DNA of 7,421 nucleotides, taken from assembly GCA_902475445.1 (NCBI GenBank), contig CABRZN010000091.1, forward strand, positions 1 through 7,421. Direction: 5' to 3'. The stretch comes from an uncultured Collinsella sp. (GTDB lineage Bacteria > Actinomycetota > Coriobacteriia > Coriobacteriales > Coriobacteriaceae). The first letter of the stretch is position 1. Each line of letters starts with the position of its first letter. Of the stretch, positions 1-6,763 are shown in pieces. The notes under the pieces were generated by a model. That model saw nothing but the letters and a program-made list of their open reading frames with translations, ran no database searches and had not been told where the DNA came from. The position numbers and the translations under genes are program-made.

Positions 1-1809
1 GTTGCCGTTCTGGTCGCAGAACGCGATGTTGTAGAAGCCGGCATTGTTGAGCGCGGTGACGGCGGCAGAGATGCTCTTACCGTACAGATTGCCCGGAACG
101 CTCGCCTTGCCGGACTTCTTGGCAATGACGACGGTAATCGTGGCGCCGGGCTTCTGCTTGCCGCTGGGGTTCCAGCTAATCACCGTGCCCTCGGTAACCG
201 AGTCGTTCTCCTGATAACTCACGTTAACGCCAAAGCCGGCCATGTCGAGCGCATTGCGCGCCTGGGACTCGGTCATGTCAGTCAGATCGGGAACAGAGGT
301 GGTATCCGGGCCGCTCGAGACCTTGTACGAGATGGTCGTGCCCTTCTCGACTTCTTTGCCGGCATCGGTGCCCTGCTCAAAGACCTGGCCTTCCTCGGCT
401 TCGTTGGCTTCCTCGGAAGCGCTGCCCTTAAGGCCAACGCTTGCCAGCGCTGCCTCGGCCTGGTCCTTGGTCAGGCCAACGAGCTGCGGAACCTCAACCT
501 TCTCGGAGGGCTTGGGGCCCTTGGAGATTACCAGGTTCACCTTGGTGCCCTTGGCCTTCTTGGTGTTGCCGTTGGGCGTCTGCTCGGCGACCTTGCCCTC
601 GTCGACATCGTCGTTATAGCTCTGGTCGACAGTTCCGACCTCAAGGCCGGCCTCCTTGATCAGCTCGATAGCGGTCTGCTGGTCCTTGCCCAGCACATCG
701 GGCACGGTGACCTGCTCGCCGCCAAAGAGTCCTGTGGCAAAGGCCACCACGATGCCGATGACGGCAACGGCTGCCACCACGGCGGCGATGATCTTGTTCT
801 TGTTGGATTTGGGCTTTTCGACCTCGTAGGAGCCGGTGGAGCCCGAAACCGAGCTACGGGCGGTATTCTGGCCGCTCACGCCCGAGACGGGACGCACCAT
901 GGCGCGCGTCTGATCGGAAAGCTCGCGAGTCTTGGTGGCGCCCAGCTCACCGGGGGCACCGATGATGCGCGTGGGCTCCGAGACGTTGACGGCACGGCCC
1001 GACAGGTAGCTGTTGAGCACCTGACGCAGCTCGTCGGCGGTCTGGAAGCGGTTTGCCGGGTCTTTCTCCATGCACTTGAGGATGATGCGCTCAAGGTCGG
1101 CGTCGACACCGGAGTTGATCTGGCTCGGCGGAATTGGCAGCTCGTTGACCTGCTTGAGTGCGACCGAGATAGCGTCGTCACCGTCAAAGGGAACGCGGCC
1201 GGTGGCGCACTCGTACATCACGACGCCCAGCGAGTAGATATCCGAGGTGGGGCCGAGGTCCTGACCGCGGGTCTGCTCGGGGCTGACGTAGTGGGCGGTT
1301 CCCAGCACGTTGTTGTCTTGCGTGAGGTGGCTGTTCTTGGCACGCGCGATGCCAAAGTCCATCACCTTGATGTTGCCGTCGGGCAGCACCATGATGTTTT
1401 GCGGCTTAATGTCGCGGTGGATGATCTCGTGCTTGTGGGCGACCGAAAGCGCAGAGCTGATCTGCGAGCCGATCTGGGCGACCTTCTTGGGGTCGAGGGC
1501 GCCGTGGCTCTTGATGCCGCTCTTAAGGTCGGTGCCGCGCAGGTACTCCATGACGATGTAATAGGTGTCGCCGTCCTTGCCCCAATCGTAGACGCCCACG
1601 ATATAGGGGGAGGAGAGACCGGCTGCTGCCTGGGCCTCCTGCTTAAAGCGTGCGGCGAAGGTTGCGTCGCCGGCATACTGCGGCAGCATGATCTTGACGG
1701 CTACCGTGCGGTCGAGGACCTGGTCCTGTGCACGGTAGACGGTCGCCATGCCGCCTGTTCCCACCTTATCCTTGAGGAGGTATCTTCCCCCGAGGACCCT
1801 CTGTTCCAT
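1..1809 (-). CDS. pknB: PknB-type Ser/Thr protein kinase with PASTA repeats (C-terminus cut by window edge)
   Basis: Receptor kinase of the PknB/PrkC/Stk1 family; it senses muropeptides or lipid II outside the cell and phosphorylates wall-synthesis and division proteins inside. I read 603 in-frame codons from ATG 1809 to the left edge with no stop. The kinase domain spans about residues 9-268: Gly loop GTGGMATVY (17-25), Lys39, helix-C Glu58, HRDIKPQN (131-138, catalytic Asp133), DFG (151-153) and SPE (176-178). A Thr/Ser-rich juxtamembrane stretch (about 275-338) follows, then a Lys-rich stop and one membrane helix (about 340-362). Outside are PASTA repeats at about 366-431, 437-501 and 505-563, plus the start of a fourth at 569-603. 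Activation-loop Thr163 is present, but the residue two further on is Asp165. ATG 1809 is chosen because AGGAG lies 5 nt upstream; an in-frame ATG at 1824 would place that site inside the gene. The family and function are secure; only the C-terminal end is unseen. Confidence 0.96.
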   Translation of the reverse strand, partial: MEQRVLGGRYLLKDKVGTGGMATVYRAQDQVLDRTVAVKIMLPQYAGDATFAARFKQEAQAAAGLSSPYIVGVYDWGKDGDTYYIVMEYLRGTDLKSGIKSHGALDPKKVAQIGSQISSALSVAHKHEIIHRDIKPQNIMVLPDGNIKVMDFGIARAKNSHLTQDNNVLGTAHYVSPEQTRGQDLGPTSDIYSLGVVMYECATGRVPFDGDDAISVALKQVNELPIPPSQINSGVDADLERIILKCMEKDPANRFQTADELRQVLNSYLSGRAVNVSEPTRIIGAPGELGATKTRELSDQTRAMVRPVSGVSGQNTARSSVSGSTGSYEVEKPKSNKNKIIAAVVAAVAVIGIVVAFATGLFGGEQVTVPDVLGKDQQTAIELIKEAGLEVGTVDQSYNDDVDEGKVAEQTPNGNTKKAKGTKVNLVISKGPKPSEKVEVPQLVGLTKDQAEAALASVGLKGSASEEANEAEEGQVFEQGTDAGKEVEKGTTISYKVSSGPDTTSVPDLTDMTESQARNALDMAGFGVNVSYQENDSVTEGTVISWNPSGKQKPGATITVVIAKKSGKASVPGNLYGKSISAAVTALNNAGFYNIAFCDQNGN

Positions 1810-1814
1810 TCCTG

Positions 1815-1819
1815 CTCCT
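1815..1819 (-). promoter_or_regulatory. Ribosome binding site of pknB
   Basis: AGGAG on the minus strand sits 5 nt before ATG 1809. It favours this start over the in-frame ATG at 1824, which has only a weak purine run upstream. The upstream gene ends 132 nt away, so pknB is not stop-start coupled to rodA-pbpA and needs this site for its own initiation. Confidence 0.7.
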
Positions 1820-1837
1820 AACATAACTATTCGCTCA

Positions 1838-1863
1838 ACGATGTGTGTAGTACCTACGATGTG
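1838..1863. repeat. 8-bp direct repeat pair upstream of pknB
   Basis: ACGATGTG occurs on the plus strand at 1838-1845 and 1856-1863, with an 18-bp period. On the sense strand this reads CACATCGT twice, separated by AGGTACTACA, which itself contains most of a short inverted repeat (GTAG-GTA-CTAC). The pair lies 29-54 nt upstream of the pknB start. Spacing near two helical turns could suit a DNA-binding protein, but a pair of this size can arise by chance in a gap of this length. No regulator is proposed. Confidence 0.3.
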
Positions 1864-1879
1864 GCCGCTGGGGCCGTGT

Positions 1880-1915
1880 GGCGCGTTGCCGCTAACTCTT
1901 CGGCCGCGGCGCGCC
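1880..1915 (-). promoter_or_regulatory. GC-rich hairpin between rodA-pbpA and pknB
   Basis: On the transcript (minus strand) the arm 1915-1906 pairs with 1892-1889 plus 1885-1880. This gives a 10-bp stem, all G-C pairs, with a 3-nt bulge (1888-1886) and a 13-nt loop (1905-1893). It begins 27 nt after the rodA-pbpA stop. No U-tract follows (the next bases are ACACGGCC), so it does not look like a standard intrinsic terminator. It could protect the 3' end of the upstream message, mark a processing site or lower read-through into pknB. The pairing is read directly; the role is inference, and high GC makes chance stems common. Confidence 0.4.
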
Positions 1916-1942
1916 TCGGGTGTCCGATTCGATCATGGGCAT
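1892..1942 (-). CDS. Possible 16-codon leader ORF, stop-start coupled to rodA-pbpA
   Basis: The TGA of rodA-pbpA is part of TGATG. The ATG at 1942 opens a 16-codon frame, MPMIESDTRGAPRPKS, that ends at TAG 1894-1892. GGGAG, inside the last codons of rodA-pbpA, lies 4 nt before this ATG. Stop-start overlap plus a Shine-Dalgarno-like site is what a translated, coupled ORF would show, and its stop falls in the 3' arm of the hairpin at 1880-1915, so translation could disrupt that stem. I do not recognise the peptide, and a short chance ORF is equally plausible. Confidence 0.15.
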   Translation of the reverse strand: MPMIESDTRGAPRPKS

Positions 1943-4812
1943 CACGCTCCCTGTGCGGCGAGCGCCGCGGTCAGGACGATGCCGGCAATCTTGGCCGCCT
2001 CGACGTCGTGTTTGTCGTAATCCTCCAGGGCCACCGAGATGGCAACCGTGGGTGAATCGTAAGGTGCAAAGCCAACAAACATAGAGTTGACGTTGGTGCC
2101 GCCGGTCTCGGCCGAACCGGTCTTGCCGGCAACCTTGACGCCCGGAATCTGGGCATCGGTGCCGGTACCGGACTGGACGACGGCGAGCATGGCCTGCTTG
2201 ACCTGGTCGGCCGTGGCAGAGCTGACAGCCTGGCCCAGCGAGCGGGACTGCGTGGTCTTAACCACGGTTCCGTCCGGGGCGAGTATCTGGGACACAAAGA
2301 ACGGGTCCATGACCACGCCGCTGTTGGCGATAGCGGCAGCGATCACGCAATTCTGCATGACGGTGGTCTGCGGGCCAGGCGTGTGGTCCATGCCGACGGG
2401 CTGGCCGGCGCCTGCCCAAGCGGTCTCCCACTCGGTCATAAGCGACGGGTCGGCCATGATGGAAGCCGCGGTGGTCAGATCCTGACCGAGCTTTTGACCG
2501 TAGCCAAAGGCGTTGGCAAACTGGACGAGCGAGCTGGCGCCAATCTCGTTGGCCACCTGGCCAAAGACGACGTTGGACGACACGGCGAAGGCCTGCTGCA
2601 GGCTGATGGTGCCGTAGCTCTCGTTGGCATCGTTGGTGACCGGCGCGTTGCCAATATCCATGGAGCCGGGCGCCTGGTACGTGCTGGTAAGGCTGGCGGT
2701 GCCGGTTTCGAGCGCCGCGGAGAGTGTGACGACCTTAAAGGTCGAGCCCGGGGTGTAGAGCGCGTCCATGGCGCGGTCGTACATGGAGCCGTCCTCGCCG
2801 CCGCCCGACTGGAGCAGCGCGTCGATGTTGGTGTTGTCGTAGGTGGGCGAGCTCGCGCACGCAAGGACCGCACCGGTGCGCGGATCCATGACCACCACAG
2901 CGCCCTTAAAGCCCTTGAGCGCCTGCTCGGCAGCCGTCTGGATGCGCGAGTCGATGGTGAGCTTGGCGGTATTGCCCGGCTGGGTCTGCCCCGCGAGCGA
3001 CGCGATGGCGTTGTTCCAGCTGGAGTAATCCTTGGAGCCGGTGAGCGTATCGTTCATGACGCTCTCGATGCCGGCGGTGCCGTATTGCTGGCTCACGTAG
3101 CCCACCACGTGCGCGGCCATGTTGCCGTTGGGGTAGGAACGGGCGTAGGTGCCGTCCTCCTGTTGCAGCGACTCGGCTAGTGTCACGCCGTCGGACGTGA
3201 TGATGGAGCCACGCTGGATGTACCTGGAGCGGGCGATGGTGTGGTTGTTGGTCGGCATGTCCTGGTAATCCTTCGCCTTGATGACCTGGACATAGGTGAG
3301 GTTGCCGATAAGGATGGCGAACAGCGCCGTGAAAGCAAACACGGCACGAGTCAGACGGTTGGCAAGCGCCACGCGGCCGAGCACGCCGGACTCTGGCGTG
3401 TCGAGCAGGCGACGACGCATGCGTGAACCCGCGGAGTGGTTGCCGTGGCCGTAGGAAGATGCGCTGGCAAAACGTGTGCCGGTCGGGGCGGCGGCGGATG
3501 CGACCTGGTCATCGGTGATGGCGGCCATGGTGCCGGTGCCGGTGAGCTCGGCTTCGCGTCCGGTTGCCTCGTCGCCGGCGCGTAGCAGCAGCGCGACGAT
3601 GATAAAACTCGCCAGCAGCGAGGAACCGCCCTGGCTCATAAAGGGTAGGGTGACGCCGGTCAGCGGGATTAGGCGGGTTACGCCGCCAACGATTAAGAAT
3701 GCCTGGAAGCTGATGGCCGCCGTAAGGCCGGTCGCGCTAAAGGCGGCAAGGTCGGACTTGGCGCGGGCTGCCGTGGTGAGGCCACGCACGGCAAAAAGCA
3801 TAAACAGGATGAGCACGGCGCCGCCGCCCAAAAGGCCCATTTCCTCGCCGATGGCCGAGAAGATAAAGTCGGACTCGACGACGGGGATGTTGTTTGCCAT
3901 GCCATTGCCGATGCCGACGCCAACCAGGCCGCCGTCAGCCAGCGAGTAAAGCGACTGTACGATCTGGTAGCCCTGGCCCTGGGCGTCCTTAAACGGATCG
4001 ACCCAGACCTGAAAGCGCACCTGCACGTGCGACAGGAACTTGTAGGCGTCCACGGCTCCAACGGCCAGCAGCGCAAGGCCGATGATGACGTACGAAAAGC
4101 GTCCCGTGGCAACATAGAGCATCAGCAAAAAGATGGTGTAGAACAGGACAGCCGAGCCCAGGTCGCGTTCGAAGACGACGATGAGCAGGCACACGCCCCA
4201 CACGGCAAACAGCGGCAGCAGCAGGCGGAAGCGCGGAATCTTGAGGCCCAGGATCTTGCGGTTGGAGATGGAGAGCAGCTCGCGGTTCTCGGCCAGATAG
4301 CCTGCCAGGAACAGGACGATGAAGACCTTGGCGAACTCGCCGGGCTGGATGGTGAAGCCCGCGATGCGAATCCACAGCTTGGAGCCCGAGATCGTGGTGC
4401 CGATAAAGATCGGCAGCATCAGCAGGATGATGCCGATAATGCCAAAGGTGTACTTGTAGCGCATGACCACGTCGAGGTTCTTGACCAGTGCGAGCGTTCC
4501 CACCATGAGCGCCACCGAGACAAACAAGATGATGAGCTGCGAGATGGCGAGGTCGGGGGCCAGGCGCGTCACGAATGTGATGCCGATGCCCGAGAGCACA
4601 AAGACGATGGGCAGGATGGCGGGGTCGGCGCCGGGCGCCAAGATGCGCACGGCAATGTGGGCCGCGGCAAAGGCGGCAAAGAGGCCGATCGGCACGGCGA
4701 GCGTCTCAAAGGAAATCGTGGCGCCCGCGGTGAGCACGTACATCGCATAGAGCAGGATGACGGGGAACGCCGAGGCGATGAGCAAGAGCAGTTCGGTGTT
4801 GCGGCGACTCAT
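1942..4812 (-). CDS. rodA-pbpA: RodA-PbpA fusion: SEDS glycan polymerase joined to class B PBP transpeptidase
   Basis: A bifunctional membrane enzyme of 956 residues. The N-terminal SEDS part polymerises lipid II into glycan strands; the C-terminal class B PBP cross-links the peptides. SEDS part (1-411): 10-12 hydrophobic helices, QPGEFAK (156-162), ERDLGSA (215-221), and a large outer loop ending in ESDFIFSAIGEE (313-324), where Asp315 matches the catalytic Asp of RodA/FtsW. A cytoplasmic Ser/Thr-rich linker (about 412-486) leads to the PBP membrane helix (about 487-508). Next come an IQRGSII pedestal motif (532-538) and a transpeptidase domain (about 628-956) with STFK (Ser690 nucleophile), SSN (745-747) and KTGS (897-900). 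The QRG motif and short pedestal match PbpA rather than larger class B PBPs. ATG 4812 is chosen because AAAGGGAG lies 8 nt upstream; the frame is open to 4938, but that stretch lies inside pstP. No Shine-Dalgarno precedes the linker Met codons at 3528 or 3420, which argues for one polypeptide. Confidence 0.95.
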   Translation of the reverse strand: MSRRNTELLLLIASAFPVILLYAMYVLTAGATISFETLAVPIGLFAAFAAAHIAVRILAPGADPAILPIVFVLSGIGITFVTRLAPDLAISQLIILFVSVALMVGTLALVKNLDVVMRYKYTFGIIGIILLMLPIFIGTTISGSKLWIRIAGFTIQPGEFAKVFIVLFLAGYLAENRELLSISNRKILGLKIPRFRLLLPLFAVWGVCLLIVVFERDLGSAVLFYTIFLLMLYVATGRFSYVIIGLALLAVGAVDAYKFLSHVQVRFQVWVDPFKDAQGQGYQIVQSLYSLADGGLVGVGIGNGMANNIPVVESDFIFSAIGEEMGLLGGGAVLILFMLFAVRGLTTAARAKSDLAAFSATGLTAAISFQAFLIVGGVTRLIPLTGVTLPFMSQGGSSLLASFIIVALLLRAGDEATGREAELTGTGTMAAITDDQVASAAAPTGTRFASASSYGHGNHSAGSRMRRRLLDTPESGVLGRVALANRLTRAVFAFTALFAILIGNLTYVQVIKAKDYQDMPTNNHTIARSRYIQRGSIITSDGVTLAESLQQEDGTYARSYPNGNMAAHVVGYVSQQYGTAGIESVMNDTLTGSKDYSSWNNAIASLAGQTQPGNTAKLTIDSRIQTAAEQALKGFKGAVVVMDPRTGAVLACASSPTYDNTNIDALLQSGGGEDGSMYDRAMDALYTPGSTFKVVTLSAALETGTASLTSTYQAPGSMDIGNAPVTNDANESYGTISLQQAFAVSSNVVFGQVANEIGASSLVQFANAFGYGQKLGQDLTTAASIMADPSLMTEWETAWAGAGQPVGMDHTPGPQTTVMQNCVIAAAIANSGVVMDPFFVSQILAPDGTVVKTTQSRSLGQAVSSATADQVKQAMLAVVQSGTGTDAQIPGVKVAGKTGSAETGGTNVNSMFVGFAPYDSPTVAISVALEDYDKHDVEAAKIAGIVLTAALAAQGA

Positions 4813-4820
4813 AAGCGGCA

Positions 4821-4828
4821 CTCCCTTT
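4821..4828 (-). promoter_or_regulatory. Ribosome binding site deciding the rodA-pbpA start
   Basis: AAAGGGAG on the minus strand lies 8 nt before ATG 4812 and directly follows the pstP stop codon (TAG at 4831-4829). It decides against the longer open frame, whose first Met is at 4938 and whose extra 42 residues are Pro/Arg-rich and out of phase with pstP. The 16-nt gap between the genes suggests co-translation on one transcript. Confidence 0.8.
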
Positions 4829-6763
4829 CTAATTCTTATCGGAGGCTTCGGCCTCGGCTGACTGTTCGGCGGTTTTCTCGGAATCTGATTCGGAGGTGGA
4901 TTCCTGATCGGTGTTGTCACGAATCGTTTGCGCGTCAATCACCTGGCGGGTCTGCTCCTCGTCGATCTGGTGGCGGTACTTGGATATCGTGTCCTGCGCA
5001 TCGTCGACACTTGTTTGCGGAATACCCGCCTTGAGGCGGTTTTGCGTGTCTTCGGGCAGGTCGGACAGCTTGATGCTGGTTTCGCTTTCGAGCCAGTGGA
5101 GCTTGAGTCCGAGCGGCTTGCCGGGCAGGCCGCGCCAGACGGCGACATTGCCCTGGTAGGTACCCAGGTAGTACGAGCCGGTGACACCCGTGTAGGCCCA
5201 GATGCCAGCTGCCAGCACAAAGACGAGGGCCAGGATGGCGGCGATAGTAACGTTGCGGCGACGCACGCGTTGCGCCTCGCGCATAACGCCATCGTCAACC
5301 AGGTCAACGACAACTACGGTCACGTTGTCGTGGCCGCCGGCGGCAAGCGCCGCGTCCACCAGGTTGTCGACGCAGATTTGCGCGGTTGAGGACTGCGTGG
5401 CGATGTTCTCGATATCGCTATCGGGAATCATGCTCGAAAGGCCGTCGGAGCACAGAATCAGGCGGTCGCCTTCCTCGATATGCAGAGTGAAGTGGTCGGC
5501 ATACATGGCGGGGTCCGAGCCCAGCGCACGGGTGATGACCGAACGGTTGGGGTGGACGCGAGCCTCATCTGCCGTGATCTCGCCGGCGTCCACGAGTTCC
5601 TCCACGTAGGAGTGGTCGCGGGTCACGCGGATGAGCGTGCCCTCGTGGAGCAGGTAGGCGCGAGAGTCACCCACGTGGGCGATGGCGAGCGTGTCGTTTT
5701 CGATATAGGCGCAAGTGGCTGTGCAGCCCATGCCGGGCTTGCCCAGGCCGTTCAGGGCCGCCTCGATTACGGCGGCGTTGGCTGCCTCGACGGCTGCGGC
5801 CAGGCGTGCTGCGTCGGCGGACTGCGGGGCCGTCTTGGCAATAGTCTCGACGGCGATGGAAGAGGCTACCTCGCCGGCGGCGTGACCACCCATGCCGTCG
5901 CATACGCAAAAGAGCGGCGACTGCACCAGGTAGGAATCCTCATTGTGCGGGCGCACACAGCCAACGTCGGAGCGGGCGCCCCACATAAGCTGCGTGGTGG
6001 TGCCGGCGTCGTAGGTCGAGTCGGTCTCGATGCGCTCGTCGGTCAGCGGCTCAAAGCTCATGGTCGAGCCGGGATCTTTGAGCTTTGCCTCCACGGCGGC
6101 GACATCGATCTCGGCGGTGTCGCCGGGGGAGACGGTGTCGGTCTCGGCGTTTGATTCGGAATCGCCGGTGTCCGGGGAGCCGGGCTCCTCGGACACGCGG
6201 GCGGTCGACTCGTCATCTTGCGGGCTGACGTCTATAGGCTCGGGCGTCGCAAAGTGCGACGGCGCGGGCATGCTTTGCGACTGGGCGGCGGGCTCGGCCA
6301 CGGCATCGGACTCGCTTGCGGGCGCAGGCTGCGGGGTCTTGGGTGCAGGGCCGTCCTCGGGGGATGGCCCCGCTTCGGGCGCCGGCGTAGACACGGGCGC
6401 AACTTCGGATGCCGGAGCTATGGGAAACGCCGGCGCGGCGGGCTCGGGTGCCGCAAACACCGCAGCGCTCTCGTTGATTGCCGCGGCGACGGGCTCTGCA
6501 AAGTGAGCTGGCGCCGAGGTTGCTTCGGGCGCTGTGGGCTGTTCCGCAGCATGTGCGCCGATGGGCGCCGCTACGGCATCCTCTTCGTCCTCGTTATCGG
6601 CGAGATCCGAAATATCATGCGTTACATGCGAAAGAGGCAGGGAGAACACGGTGTCCTCGGGTTCCACGGGTGCGGAGCCCGCCGGAGCGGCGTGGGCCGG
6701 CGCAGCTGTGGCGGCAGCCGGTGCCTCGGTCATAGTCGCGGACTTGTTCTCCTCGTCGATCAT
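4829..6763 (-). CDS. pstP: PstP-type PP2C Ser/Thr phosphatase with long disordered N-terminal extension
   Basis: Metal-dependent (PP2C/PPM family) phosphatase that dephosphorylates the cognate kinase and its targets at the inner face of the membrane. Of 644 residues, about 1-255 are Ala/Pro/Glu/Asp/Ser-rich with no visible fold. The catalytic domain is about 258-490: RSDVG (264-268), RPHNED (271-276, metal Asp276), CDGMGGH (288-294, metal Asp289), HVGDSRAY (363-370), CSDGL (438-442, Asp440) and GGHDN (476-480, Asp479). A basic stop and a membrane helix (about 505-524) follow. The outer segment contains YYLGTYQGNVAVWRGLPG (531-548), typical of PstP proteins, and the tail is acidic. The start at 6763 is supported by the ATGA overlap with the fhaB stop and by GAAGGTG 8 nt upstream. 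PstP relatives usually begin near the catalytic domain, so the extension is odd. A start at Met235 or Met260 would remove it but leave a gap of about 700 bp. Confidence 0.94.
   Translation of the reverse strand: MIDEENKSATMTEAPAAATAAPAHAAPAGSAPVEPEDTVFSLPLSHVTHDISDLADNEDEEDAVAAPIGAHAAEQPTAPEATSAPAHFAEPVAAAINESAAVFAAPEPAAPAFPIAPASEVAPVSTPAPEAGPSPEDGPAPKTPQPAPASESDAVAEPAAQSQSMPAPSHFATPEPIDVSPQDDESTARVSEEPGSPDTGDSESNAETDTVSPGDTAEIDVAAVEAKLKDPGSTMSFEPLTDERIETDSTYDAGTTTQLMWGARSDVGCVRPHNEDSYLVQSPLFCVCDGMGGHAAGEVASSIAVETIAKTAPQSADAARLAAAVEAANAAVIEAALNGLGKPGMGCTATCAYIENDTLAIAHVGDSRAYLLHEGTLIRVTRDHSYVEELVDAGEITADEARVHPNRSVITRALGSDPAMYADHFTLHIEEGDRLILCSDGLSSMIPDSDIENIATQSSTAQICVDNLVDAALAAGGHDNVTVVVVDLVDDGVMREAQRVRRRNVTIAAILALVFVLAAGIWAYTGVTGSYYLGTYQGNVAVWRGLPGKPLGLKLHWLESETSIKLSDLPEDTQNRLKAGIPQTSVDDAQDTISKYRHQIDEEQTRQVIDAQTIRDNTDQESTSESDSEKTAEQSAEAEASDKN

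Noticed and set aside
1291..1821. Plus-strand open frame of 176 codons opposite the kinase domain
   Set aside because: It is antisense to the pknB catalytic core, where all kinase motifs read on the minus strand. No independent support was found.
1810..1824. Alternative pknB start at ATG 1824 (adds MLGAG)
   Set aside because: It is in frame, but the clear AGGAG site lies downstream of it and only a weak purine run precedes it. The kinase homology fits a start at 1809.
1821..1849. Promoter-like TACACA, 17 nt, TATGTT upstream of pknB
   Set aside because: Each hexamer matches consensus at only four of six positions. Transcription would start near 1814, which would remove the pknB Shine-Dalgarno site at 1819-1815.
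2383..3180. Plus-strand open frame of 265 codons opposite the PBP domain
   Set aside because: It is antisense to the transpeptidase region, whose STFK, SSN and KTGS motifs are all on the minus strand. Long antisense frames are expected with high-GC third positions.
4813..4938. Longer N-terminus for the RodA-PbpA protein starting at 4938
   Set aside because: The extra 42 residues are Pro/Arg-rich, overlap the pstP coding end in another frame, and lack homology to SEDS N-termini. ATG 4812 has a strong ribosome binding site and leads straight into the first membrane helix.
4027..5034. Plus-strand open frame of 335 codons, rich in Gln, Asp, Glu, Arg and His
   Set aside because: It is antisense to the SEDS domain and the pstP 3' end. 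Its charged, low-complexity composition is what the complement of membrane-helix codons gives, and it shows no domain or credible initiation context.
6300..6560. Repetitive-looking GC-rich tract that might be a DNA repeat
   Set aside because: The apparent repetition comes from Ala/Pro/Glu codon runs in the pstP extension. No exact repeat unit or array spacing is present, so it is low-complexity coding sequence, not a CRISPR or satellite.
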